Assembly: GCA_013002475.1 (NCBI GenBank)
Contig: JABDJM010000398.1
Coordinates: forward strand, 1 to 7,389
DNA: 7,389 bases
DNA from: Saprospiraceae bacterium
Lineage (GTDB): Bacteria; Bacteroidota; Bacteroidia; Chitinophagales; Saprospiraceae
Reading direction: 5' to 3'
Positions 1-6,141 of this stretch are shown here, one piece after another. The notes beneath the pieces were generated by a model, which worked only from the letters and a program-made list of their open reading frames with translations, was not told where the DNA came from and made no database searches. Within the stretch, counting starts at the first letter, position 1, and every line of letters begins with the position of its first letter. Both the position numbers and the translations under genes were made by a program.

Positions 1-1821
1 GATCAACTGAAGATCGTTAATAAGGAGATCGCTCAGGTTTATATCAGAGACAATAGTAAAAAGAAGTACAATATCTCTGACTCTAAATTCGGAGCACCCA
101 GCCCGGATTTTCAATTCCAGGTTGGATCGCTCGAGAAGTTTGTTGATGACCTGGATGAAATACAGGAGGATGAAAGAATTGATTCATCAGCATGGATCTA
201 TCCGGAGTATGTAACTAAACATAACTGGCTAGGGCCTATCCTTTCCTGGACACTTCCGATCTTATTTTTAGTAGCCATTTGGATCTTCATTATGCGCCGC
301 GTTGGTGGTGCTGGTGGAGGACCCGGCGGTCAAATATTTAACATTGGAAAATCCAAGGCTACTCTCTTTGACCAAAATGCCAAAGTCAATGTGACTTTTG
401 AAAATGTAGCCGGATTGGACGAAGCAAAGGAGGAGGTCATGGAAGTTGTTGACTTCTTAAAGAACCCGAAAAAATATACAGCCCTTGGTGGCAAGATCCC
501 CAAAGGTGTGTTATTGGTGGGCCCTCCAGGAACGGGAAAAACTCTGCTTGCCAAGGCCGTTGCCGGTGAGGCAGGTGTACCGTTTTTCTCTATCTCAGGA
601 TCTGATTTCGTAGAGATGTTCGTTGGAGTTGGTGCATCCAGAGTGAGAGATCTGTTTAAGCAAGCCAGAGAAAAGGCACCTTGTATAGTTTTCATTGATG
701 AGATCGATGCCATCGGTCGTGCCCGTGGAAAGAGTCAATTCCAGGGTGGTAACGATGAGCGAGAAAATACTCTGAACCAGCTGCTGGTTGAGATGGATGG
801 TTTTAGCACAGACAAAGGAGTAATCCTGATGGCTGCAACCAATCGACCGGATGTACTCGATACTGCCTTGCTTCGCCCTGGGCGCTTTGACAGGCAGATC
901 GGCATCGACCGGCCTGATCTAAGAGGCCGTGAAGCCATCTTCAATGTACACCTTCAAAATATCAAGATCGGACCTTCAGTCAACTCGGTCAATCTTGCTG
1001 AAATGACCCCTGGTTTTGCCGGAGCTGACATTGCTAACATTTGCAATGAAGCTGCCTTGATCGCAGCTCGAAGGGGCAAGAGCGAAGTGGACATGGAGGA
1101 TTTTAATTACGCACTCGACAGGGTGATCGGCGGATTGGAGAAAAAGAATAAGATCATCTCCCCTACAGAGAAAAGGATCATAGCCTACCACGAAGCAGGA
1201 CATGCCGTTTGTGGTTGGTTCCTCAAACATGCATCACCACTTGTGAAGGTTACAATAGTGCCACGTGGAATAGGAACTTTGGGCTACGCACAATATTTAC
1301 CTAAAGAAGAATACATCACCCGTTCCGAAGCTTTGCTTGACCGGATGTGTATGACCTTTGGAGGACGAGCTGCTGAGCAAGTCGTCTTTCAAAAGATCTC
1401 TACGGGAGCACAAAATGATCTTGATCAGGTTACCAAAATGGCTTACAGTATGGTGGCTGTTTTCGGTATGAATGAAAAAGTAGGTCAGGTTTCTTTCTAC
1501 GGATTGCAACAGGATCAATTCCAAAAGCCTTACTCAGATGACACTGCCTTCATGATCGATGAAGAGGTACGTAAACTGGTTGATTCGCAATACGAGAGAG
1601 CACAAAAGCTTTTGAAGGAGCGAAGGAATGAGCTGGAGATCCTGGCAAACGCCCTCCTGGAAAATGAGGTGCTTCTGAAGTCTGATGTTGAGAAGTTGAT
1701 TGGTCCAAGACCGTATTCAGATCCTGAAAAGGCTCCAGAAACTTCTACTCCGGATTATGAGGTTTCAAAGGAGGAAAGTAAGGTGAATGGAGAGGCTGCT
1801 TCTGAGGAAGAAGTGGATTAA
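1..1821 (+). CDS. ftsH: ATP-dependent zinc metalloprotease FtsH (5'-partial)
   Basis: Membrane-anchored AAA+ protease that extracts and degrades membrane and some soluble proteins from the cytoplasmic side. The frame is open from base 1, so the ATG at 292 is internal; 606 residues are visible and roughly 50-80 N-terminal residues, including the first membrane helix, are missing. Numbering from base 1: extracytoplasmic domain about 1-75, second membrane helix about 76-98, Gly-rich linker, Walker A GPPGTGKT 174-181 (bases 520-543), pore-loop FVG in EMFVGVGAS, Walker B IVFIDEID (Asp codon at 697), second region of homology ending RPGRFDR with both arginine fingers (codons 883 and 892), zinc motif HEAGH 397-401 (1189-1203), and the third zinc ligand Asp in QNDLDQ (codon 1417). 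All catalytic residues are intact. The tail is acidic (Glu-rich). The stop overlaps the convergent hemA stop by 4 bases. Confidence 0.97.
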   Translation, partial: DQLKIVNKEIAQVYIRDNSKKKYNISDSKFGAPSPDFQFQVGSLEKFVDDLDEIQEDERIDSSAWIYPEYVTKHNWLGPILSWTLPILFLVAIWIFIMRRVGGAGGGPGGQIFNIGKSKATLFDQNAKVNVTFENVAGLDEAKEEVMEVVDFLKNPKKYTALGGKIPKGVLLVGPPGTGKTLLAKAVAGEAGVPFFSISGSDFVEMFVGVGASRVRDLFKQAREKAPCIVFIDEIDAIGRARGKSQFQGGNDERENTLNQLLVEMDGFSTDKGVILMAATNRPDVLDTALLRPGRFDRQIGIDRPDLRGREAIFNVHLQNIKIGPSVNSVNLAEMTPGFAGADIANICNEAALIAARRGKSEVDMEDFNYALDRVIGGLEKKNKIISPTEKRIIAYHEAGHAVCGWFLKHASPLVKVTIVPRGIGTLGYAQYLPKEEYITRSEALLDRMCMTFGGRAAEQVVFQKISTGAQNDLDQVTKMAYSMVAVFGMNEKVGQVSFYGLQQDQFQKPYSDDTAFMIDEEVRKLVDSQYERAQKLLKERRNELEILANALLENEVLLKSDVEKLIGPRPYSDPEKAPETSTPDYEVSKEESKVNGEAASEEEVD

Positions 1822-3011
1822 TTCAGCAGAGCTTCCTTAGTGGCCTTCATGGGAATGGCAATGCATTTCTTCTCCATGTAGTCCATCATTTCACGGACGA
1901 GCCTTTGGGTATCTGCATCTTTTGCAGCGAAACGATCTCTGAATACATTCTCCAGAGCATTTTCTTTGACATTTTTTATCTCTGTCGGAATGTCCTTTAG
2001 GGCAACTTCAATGGCCCTCTCCTTATAGATCGCTAGAAAATTCTTTAAAGCCTTTTCAACTATAATTTCACTCAGGGAAATCTCGGAACGTCGGAAGGAT
2101 AAGTTTTCTTTAGCCAATTGCTTTAGATCCTCAATTGTGACCAGTTGTTGTTCACTTTTGATAGCCCCTGTTTCTACCCCACCCGGAACTGACAGGTCAA
2201 TAATTAAAGGTTCGTTTTCTCCTCTTATCGAATCCAAAACTACTTCTGTGACTATTGGCTCTGGAGATCCTGTGCAAAGTAGGAGTGCTTCTGGTATAAC
2301 TTCTTGTTGGGGTAGATCCTCCAAAGGTGCATGTTCCCAGGAGTATTTTTCGGCCAGGATAGATGCCTTTTCGACTGTCCGGTTAAAAACGCTTACGTTT
2401 TGATAACCTGCTTTGCTAAGATATTTGGCCATCAGGATATTCGTCTCCCCTGCCCCGATCAAGAAGACTTGAGCATCCTTGTTCGCTACCTTTTCAATAA
2501 ATTTTCGGAAAGCCAGGGAAACTACTGACACTGGTTTTTCGGCAATTTTGGTATTGGAGAAAACCTCCTTCCCACAAACGATGGCCCTTTCGCAAAGTAG
2601 CCTAAGGTTATCGTCGATCAATCCATGCTGCCTGGCATTTTCAAAGGATTTCTTCATCTGACCGAGGATCTCTCTTTCTCCTACAACTAGAGACTCCAGT
2701 GATGAACAGACCCGGAAAATATGCTCAACGGCTTTTATTCCATTCTTTGTCTTCACCTGAATCCGGATCTTTTCCCTATTGAGTTGAGGATTGATCCTTT
2801 GGAAGAAGTTCATGACAAAGTCCTCTGGAAGCTGAGTCTTGATATAAAAGCAATACAGAACTCTGTTGCAGGTCGCATTGTAAAAAAGACCCTTTAGATC
2901 AAACTCGTTTTGTAAAGCTGGGAGATCCTCTTCCTGGGCAAAATATTGTGAAAGATCCGTTATCGGAGTCTCGTTAAAATCAACAGTAAAAAGGTGAAAA
3001 TGACGTAGCAA
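1818..3011 (-). CDS. hemA: Glutamyl-tRNA reductase (HemA), TTG start
   Basis: NADPH-dependent reduction of glutamyl-tRNA(Glu) to glutamate-1-semialdehyde, the first committed step of the C5 route to 5-aminolevulinate, heme and other tetrapyrroles; cytoplasmic dimer in the family. 397 residues, slightly short of the usual 410-430. Seen: catalytic Cys48 in NATCNRV (codon 2868-2870) with Arg50, His97 in AVEHIFRVCSSLES, the signature VVGEREILGQMK (about 109-120), Rossmann motif GAGETN (186-191) followed by NRT, DLSVPGG, and a helical C-terminal dimerisation domain ending near [12 protein letters not shown]. Start choice: an in-frame TGA lies at 3015-3017 and the first ATG is 65 codons in, beyond the catalytic Cys, so the TTG at 3011 is the only sensible start. 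No Shine-Dalgarno is visible. The N-terminal 30 residues are divergent from the usual pattern. It stands alone rather than beside other hem genes in the visible sequence. Confidence 0.94.
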   Translation of the reverse strand: MLRHFHLFTVDFNETPITDLSQYFAQEEDLPALQNEFDLKGLFYNATCNRVLYCFYIKTQLPEDFVMNFFQRINPQLNREKIRIQVKTKNGIKAVEHIFRVCSSLESLVVGEREILGQMKKSFENARQHGLIDDNLRLLCERAIVCGKEVFSNTKIAEKPVSVVSLAFRKFIEKVANKDAQVFLIGAGETNILMAKYLSKAGYQNVSVFNRTVEKASILAEKYSWEHAPLEDLPQQEVIPEALLLCTGSPEPIVTEVVLDSIRGENEPLIIDLSVPGGVETGAIKSEQQLVTIEDLKQLAKENLSFRRSEISLSEIIVEKALKNFLAIYKERAIEVALKDIPTEIKNVKENALENVFRDRFAAKDADTQRLVREMMDYMEKKCIAIPMKATKEALLN

Positions 3012-3032
3012 GCTTCAGATTTAACTTCACAA

Positions 3033-3040
3033 CAAATCTA
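3033..3040 (-). promoter_or_regulatory. Candidate -7 promoter element for hemA
   Basis: On the minus strand the bases read TAGATTTG, matching the Bacteroidota -7 consensus TAnnTTTG. It lies 21 bases upstream of the hemA TTG, implying a very short leader. I see no good TTTG-type -33 element at the usual 17-23 base distance, so this is a half-supported promoter. Confidence 0.35.
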
Positions 3041-3131
3041 AGGTCTGGGATAAAATTCTTTGTCATCTGGTTGTAAACAACTGCGATGGGCAATGACCTA
3101 CGGGCTTTGAGCAATGGTCAGTGCTGAGGGC

Positions 3132-3218
3132 TTGGTAAGCCTGAAGGACCTGCCTGCCGGTCACCGGCGGCCAAAGCCTTTGGCGACGGCACGCAGGCAG
3201 GTTGCCAAGCCCGGAATA
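3132..3218. repeat. 87-bp GC-rich palindromic repeat, copy 1
   Basis: Matches copy 2 (3449-3536) in the same orientation with one 1-base indel (CTGAAGG versus CTGAAAGG) and one C/G substitution at 3192. It folds on itself: outer arms GGGCTTGGTAA (3128-3138, reaching slightly outside the shared block) and TTGCCAAGCCC (3202-3212), inner arms ACCTGCCTGCC (3148-3158) and CGCAGGCAGGT (3192-3202, one mismatch), with smaller palindromes CCGGT-C-ACCGG and GCCAAAG-C-CTTTGGC inside. It resembles a REP-like or non-autonomous mobile palindromic unit; no transposase is nearby and I cannot name the family. Confidence 0.85.
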
Positions 3219-3221
3219 ATA

Positions 3222-3257
3222 AATGTTCAGCGTAGATTCCGGTCTAGGCTGAACATT
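3222..3257. repeat. Hairpin A: 15-bp inverted repeat with TTCCGG loop
   Basis: Left arm AATGTTCAGCGTAGA (3222-3236), loop TTCCGG (3237-3242), right arm TCTAGGCTGAACATT (3243-3257). The arms pair with a single mismatch. No T-run follows on the plus strand, and on the minus strand only an A/T-mixed stretch, so it is a weak terminator candidate. The central GCGTAGATTCCGGTCTA recurs in inverse orientation in hairpin B (3593-3609). Confidence 0.8.
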
Positions 3258-3300
3258 GCTTTAGAGATTCCTTCCTGTCTTGATGGCTCGGAAATTAAGA

Positions 3301-3329
3301 TTGCGCTCCTCTGGAGCTCGATCATTTAA
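3301..3329. repeat. Mini-hairpin repeat, copy 1 (GCTCC-TCT-GGAGC)
   Basis: Five-base stem GCTCC (3305-3309) and GGAGC (3313-3317) around TCT, preceded by TTGC and followed by GATCATTTAA. It is aligned with the element at 3350-3387, which has the same frame but a different stem. Confidence 0.55.
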
Positions 3330-3349
3330 AATCTAATTTGCTAGAAAAA

Positions 3350-3387
3350 TTACGCCCCTCCGGGGCTAAATGCAATTGATCATTTAA
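3350..3387. repeat. Mini-hairpin repeat, copy 2 (GCCCC-TCC-GGGGC)
   Basis: Five-base stem GCCCC (3354-3358) and GGGGC (3362-3366) around TCC, preceded by TTAC and followed, after a 9-base insertion relative to copy 1, by TGATCATTTAA. The T-to-C change in one arm is matched by A-to-G in the other arm. Confidence 0.55.
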
Positions 3388-3448
3388 GCTAGGAAGCATA
3401 TGTCCATACCTAAGCCATAGAGGCCTCTTGGGTTGAAGTCCCTAAGTA

Positions 3449-3536
3449 TTGGTAAGCCTGAAAGGACCTGCCTGCCGGTCACCGGCGGCCAAAGCCTTTG
3501 GCGACGGCAGGCAGGCAGGTTGCCAAGCCCGGAATA
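3449..3536. repeat. 88-bp GC-rich palindromic repeat, copy 2
   Basis: Second copy of the repeat at 3132-3218, same orientation, 317 bases downstream. About 64% G+C by my count, visibly richer than the A/T-rich flanks. Inner arms ACCTGCCTGCC (3466-3476) and GGCAGGCAGGT (3510-3520) are perfectly complementary here, and GCCAAAG-C-CTTTGGC (3488-3502) forms the tip. The outer arm is shorter than in copy 1 (TTGGTAA with TTGCCAA, one G-T pair). The copies are nearly identical, which suggests recent duplication or selection on the fold. Confidence 0.85.
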
Positions 3537-3580
3537 CTAGCCACTAAGACCACGAAGGGAGGCATCGCCTGTATAATTAG

Positions 3581-3618
3581 AAAAGTTGGGCGTAGACCGG
3601 AATCTACGCCCAACTTTT
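3581..3618 (-). terminator. Hairpin B: likely terminator of the kinase/regulator unit
   Basis: Perfect 16-bp inverted repeat: AAAAGTTGGGCGTAGA (3581-3596), loop CCGGAA, TCTACGCCCAACTTTT (3603-3618). Read on the minus strand it is a stem ending in a short U-tract (TTTTCTAATTAT), 109 bases after the response-regulator stop, with A-tract and T-tract symmetry typical of bidirectional intrinsic terminators. The T-tract on the minus strand is short, so efficiency is uncertain. Confidence 0.5.
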
Positions 3619-3646
3619 ATATTTTATCTACGCCCAACTTTTTTTT
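3602..3646. repeat. Tandem duplicate of the hairpin B arm plus T-run
   Basis: ATCTACGCCCAACTTTT occurs twice in direct orientation, at 3602-3618 and 3626-3642 (24-base period). The second copy runs into a longer T-tract to 3646. Either copy can pair with the left arm at 3581-3596. On the plus strand the outer pairing would look like a terminator for transcripts coming from the hemA side. Confidence 0.7.
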
Positions 3647-3662
3647 GTGACGTTAGCCTTTT

Positions 3663-3726
3663 TTCAACAGGCGGAGCCGATTCAACCACTTTCAACGCGC
3701 GAAGCGCACTTAAACGGCCGAAGGCC
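3663..3726. repeat. Array of three triloop mini-hairpins next to the regulator stop
   Basis: Three short stems in a row: GGC-GGA-GCC (3670-3678), GCGC-GAA-GCGC (3697-3707) and GGCC-GAA-GGCC (3716-3726). They are preceded by TTCAAC (3663-3668), TTCAAC (3691-3696) and TTAAAC (about 3710-3715); one more TTCAAC sits at 3681-3686. The last hairpin lies one base from the response-regulator stop codon, so it would be the immediate 3' untranslated structure of that mRNA. Confidence 0.65.
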
Positions 3727-3727
3727 T

Positions 3728-4462
3728 CTACACTTCCTCCTGACTCTTTACCAACAACTGGAAACCATTGCCATGGATATTGACGATTTCAATGTTACTA
3801 TCCTGCTTTAGATACTTTCGAAGCTTGGTGACAAAGACATCCATGGATCGCGCAGTGAAGTAATTGTCCTCACCCCAGATCTCCGTTAGGGCTTTTGACC
3901 TTGGCAGAATGTCATTCAGATGAAGGCAAAACATTTTTAGAAGCTGAGCCTCCTTTGGAGAAAGCTTGGATTTATCTACTTCCTCACCGGCATCATTCCG
4001 GAGAGTTAATATGCGTAGTGGAAAGTTGAAGTGGTAATTCCCAACCTCAAATTCTTTGACTTCAGATTTTGGATCTGCGACTGCTTTGCTTCGCTTAAGG
4101 ATCGCCTGGATCCTATAGAGCAATTCTTCCGAATTGAAAGGTTTTGAAATATAATCGTCTGCTCCGATCTTGAACCCTTTCAAAACATCTTCCTTCATGG
4201 TTTTTGCTGTCAGGAAAATGATAGGAACAGAGCCATTGGCTTCCCTGACATCTGCCGCCAGAGTGAATCCATCTTTCTTGGGCATCATGACATCAAAAAT
4301 GCAAAGATCAAAAGTACCATCATTGAACTTTTGAAGACCGGCCTCACCATCAGTGGCCAGGGTCACATCGTATTCGTGCATTTCAAGATATGAGCGAAGT
4401 ACATCGCCAAAATTCTGATCGTCTTCAACCAGGAGAATTCGATTATTCGTTTCTAAAGTCAT
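3728..4462 (-). CDS. OmpR/PhoB-family response regulator
   Basis: DNA-binding response regulator, 244 residues, the normal length for the family, ATG start. Receiver domain about 8-124 with acidic pocket Glu13-Asp14-Asp15 (VEDDQNFG), phosphoacceptor Asp57 in CIFDVMMPKKDG, Thr85 in FLTAK and Lys107 in SKPF. After a linker, the C-terminal winged helix occupies about 137-238 (LSPKEAQLLKMF, IWGED, then the recognition helix around TARSMDVFVTKLRKYL, and the wing IHGNGFQLLV). The closest familiar type is the RprY-like regulators paired with Bacteroidota membrane kinases; I do not assign a symbol. It lies 44 bases downstream of the kinase gene on the same strand and is almost certainly its partner. 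The leader is A-rich without Shine-Dalgarno. Target genes cannot be read from the sequence, though a direct repeat upstream of the kinase (6097-6113) is a candidate site. Confidence 0.95.
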   Translation of the reverse strand: MTLETNNRILLVEDDQNFGDVLRSYLEMHEYDVTLATDGEAGLQKFNDGTFDLCIFDVMMPKKDGFTLAADVREANGSVPIIFLTAKTMKEDVLKGFKIGADDYISKPFNSEELLYRIQAILKRSKAVADPKSEVKEFEVGNYHFNFPLRILTLRNDAGEEVDKSKLSPKEAQLLKMFCLHLNDILPRSKALTEIWGEDNYFTARSMDVFVTKLRKYLKQDSNIEIVNIHGNGFQLLVKSQEEV

Positions 4463-4506
4463 GATGGATCGTTTTTCTGTTAAGTTAACGCAGGACCAGG
4501 GTCCTA

Positions 4507-6042
4507 TTATCTATTTTCGACCTGAAAAGGAAAAAACAGGATAAAACTGGATCCTTTTCCTAGTTCAGATTTTACATCTATTTGGCCCTTATGGGCAGTC
4601 ATCAGAGCCTTTACATAACTCAGGCCTAATCCAAATCCTTTGATATTGTGCAGGTCACCTGTATGTACCCTATAAAACTTATCAAAGATGTGTTTTCGTG
4701 CCTCCTTGCCCATTCCGAGCCCATTATCTTTTACAATGACCTCAACTCCATTAGGAACGTTGCGTGTGGTCACCGATATTTCTGGTTTTTCTGGGGAGTA
4801 TTTATTGGCATTATCTAAGAGGTTGTGGATGATATTGCTGATATGGGTCACATCACCCTCAATTGTGGGTATTGAGGCTTTCAATATCGCTTCCACTGTA
4901 CCTTCTTTTTTCTCCACCTGCAGGCTTGAATGACCTACAGCCTGAGCCACAACTTCATTCAAATTGACAGGGGTCAGATTCAACTGAAATTCCCGCTTGT
5001 CCAGCACCGCCATTTGCAATACTTTTTCCACCTGGGAATTCATCCTCTTATTCTCTTGACGGATGATATTGGCAAAACGTTTCACTTTATCTGGCGAACC
5101 ACTGATCATCGGGCTGCTAATACTATCGGCAGCAAGGCTAATGGTGGCGATCGGGGTCTTAAATTCGTGGGTCATATTATTGATGAAGTCGGTCTTCATC
5201 TCTCCCAGTTTTTTCTGACGGAAAATGGTCATGATGGTGTAGTAGAAACTACCCATTATGATGATGGTAAAAAGAATAGACAGAAATAATGGCCAAAATA
5301 CCTGACCAAACAGGAGACTTCTTTGCCCTGGAAAGCCAATCATTAGCAGTCCCGGCGGGATCAAATCATCAGGATATAATTCAGCTTTGTAAGGGCTGTT
5401 TTGCAATTGATTCCATTGTGCAGGATTTTGCCCAACCTCATCCTCAACCAAATAGTGTCCGTCTGCTATAACAAAGCTTTCTTGCGTATTGGAAAAAACG
5501 CCGTAGGAAAATTCGTGCCGTATCCCTCTTTTTTCAAACTCCTTCTCCAGGTAGGTGTCCAACTTTGAGAGATCAATCCGATCCACCAACTTCCGGGGAT
5601 TTATCAACTGACTCATGGGAGAGGATCCGTAATATTTCACTTTGATCTTCCACTGCAACTCATCCAGTTCCTCTTGTGAACAATTGGGACAATCACATTT
5701 CACATTTCCGTCCTTATCCTTTCTGCAATATATATCTGCTTCTGAAAAAATCTTTCCACTTCCTGCGGCTGCCTCAGTTAGCATCTGAAGTCTCGCCTCC
5801 TCACGAAAATTTAATGGTTGAACGGAACTGTTTTCCAGATTTAGAACATCGGATATATGAGCCTGATCTTCATCTGCGTCTAATTTATCGATCACCTTGG
5901 AAAGGGCTGATAACACAGAATTTTCGAACTCCTCTTGTTTCAACTTCAAGGCTCCGCTGATCCAATAGAACTGCAAGGCACCTACGCCAACAACAGCGCA
6001 GGACATAAGACCAATTATCAACCAGATTGCCTTCTTATTCAT
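4507..6042 (-). CDS. Membrane sensor histidine kinase with Cys cluster
   Basis: 511 residues, ATG start. Membrane helix 1 about 5-27; extracytoplasmic sensor domain about 30-243; membrane helix 2 about 246-274; then, without an obvious HAMP domain, the HisKA domain with phosphoacceptor His292 in NMTHEFKTPIA, and a HATPase_c domain with N-box NIIHNLLDNANKYS (403-416), G1 DNGLGMG (439-445), F-box FDKFYR and G2 GFGLGLSYVK (469-478). All catalytic boxes are intact. The sensor domain carries four cysteines, 106, 116, 118 and 121 (C-x9-C-x-C-x2-C, bases 5680-5727), which could bind a metal or form disulfides; the rest of that domain matches no named sensor fold I recognise. It is encoded between sprA (99 bases upstream) and its regulator (44 bases downstream). 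No Shine-Dalgarno is visible. Confidence 0.95.
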   Translation of the reverse strand: MNKKAIWLIIGLMSCAVVGVGALQFYWISGALKLKQEEFENSVLSALSKVIDKLDADEDQAHISDVLNLENSSVQPLNFREEARLQMLTEAAAGSGKIFSEADIYCRKDKDGNVKCDCPNCSQEELDELQWKIKVKYYGSSPMSQLINPRKLVDRIDLSKLDTYLEKEFEKRGIRHEFSYGVFSNTQESFVIADGHYLVEDEVGQNPAQWNQLQNSPYKAELYPDDLIPPGLLMIGFPGQRSLLFGQVFWPLFLSILFTIIIMGSFYYTIMTIFRQKKLGEMKTDFINNMTHEFKTPIATISLAADSISSPMISGSPDKVKRFANIIRQENKRMNSQVEKVLQMAVLDKREFQLNLTPVNLNEVVAQAVGHSSLQVEKKEGTVEAILKASIPTIEGDVTHISNIIHNLLDNANKYSPEKPEISVTTRNVPNGVEVIVKDNGLGMGKEARKHIFDKFYRVHTGDLHNIKGFGLGLSYVKALMTAHKGQIDVKSELGKGSSFILFFPFQVENR

Positions 6043-6062
6043 CTTTGTTTAGATGCTTTCAC

Positions 6063-6070
6063 CAAAATTA
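6063..6070 (-). promoter_or_regulatory. Candidate -7 promoter element for the kinase gene
   Basis: The minus strand reads TAATTTTG, matching TAnnTTTG, 20 bases upstream of the kinase ATG. No convincing -33 TTTG is seen, which would fit a promoter that needs an activator. The alternative is simple read-through from sprA. Confidence 0.35.
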
Positions 6071-6096
6071 ACCATTGTGGAAGGGCGGGATTTTAT

Positions 6097-6113
6097 TTTA
6101 ACGAAGATTTAAC
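6097..6113. promoter_or_regulatory. TTTAAC-N5-TTTAAC direct repeat, candidate response-regulator operator
   Basis: TTTAAC at 6097-6102 and 6108-6113 on the plus strand (GTTAAA-N5-GTTAAA in the direction of the kinase gene), an exact 11-bp period. OmpR/PhoB-family dimers bind tandem direct repeats with about this period. It ends 26 bases upstream of the candidate -7 element, a normal distance for an activator. Assignment to the neighbouring regulator is inference. Confidence 0.45.
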
Positions 6114-6141
6114 CCTTATCCGGTCTGGACTGATCCCACCT

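Larger units (their letters stand above)
3012..3727. other. Gene-free structured intergenic region between hemA and the response regulator
   Basis: 716 bases with no credible coding sequence. Short frames through it run across the repeats and carry no recognisable domain. It contains, left to right: the hemA leader; GC-rich repeat copy 1 (3132-3218); hairpin A (3222-3257); two related mini-hairpins (3301-3329 and 3350-3387); a 10-bp palindrome AGAGGCCTCT (3419-3428); repeat copy 2 (3449-3536); a small AGGC-ATC-GCCT hairpin (3560-3570); hairpin B with a duplicated arm (3581-3646); and three triloop hairpins abutting the regulator stop codon (3663-3726). No tRNA, rRNA or recognised riboswitch is seen. 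Confidence 0.8.

Noticed and set aside
330..713. Open frames antisense to ftsH, and similar ones antisense to hemA, the kinase and sprA
   Set aside because: They mirror strongly conserved coding sequence on the other strand and have no independent features.
292..1821. FtsH starting at the ATG at 292
   Set aside because: The frame is open upstream to base 1 and encodes the expected extracytoplasmic domain and second membrane helix, so 292 is internal.
3114..3329. 71-codon open frame on the plus strand
   Set aside because: It runs through the folded 87-bp repeat and hairpin A, has no domain and no conserved features; it is most likely chance.
3132..3536. CRISPR array
   Set aside because: There are only two copies of a long self-complementary unit with a 230-base interval and no cas genes.
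3132..3536. Insertion sequence with terminal repeats
   Set aside because: The two copies are direct, not inverted, and no transposase lies between them.
3586..3783. 65-codon open frame on the plus strand
   Set aside because: It consists largely of hairpin B, its duplicated arm and antisense of the regulator 3' end.
4493..4504. GGACC-AG-GGTCC inverted repeat between kinase and regulator
   Set aside because: The loop is too small for a stable hairpin and there is no T-run; it is probably not a terminator.
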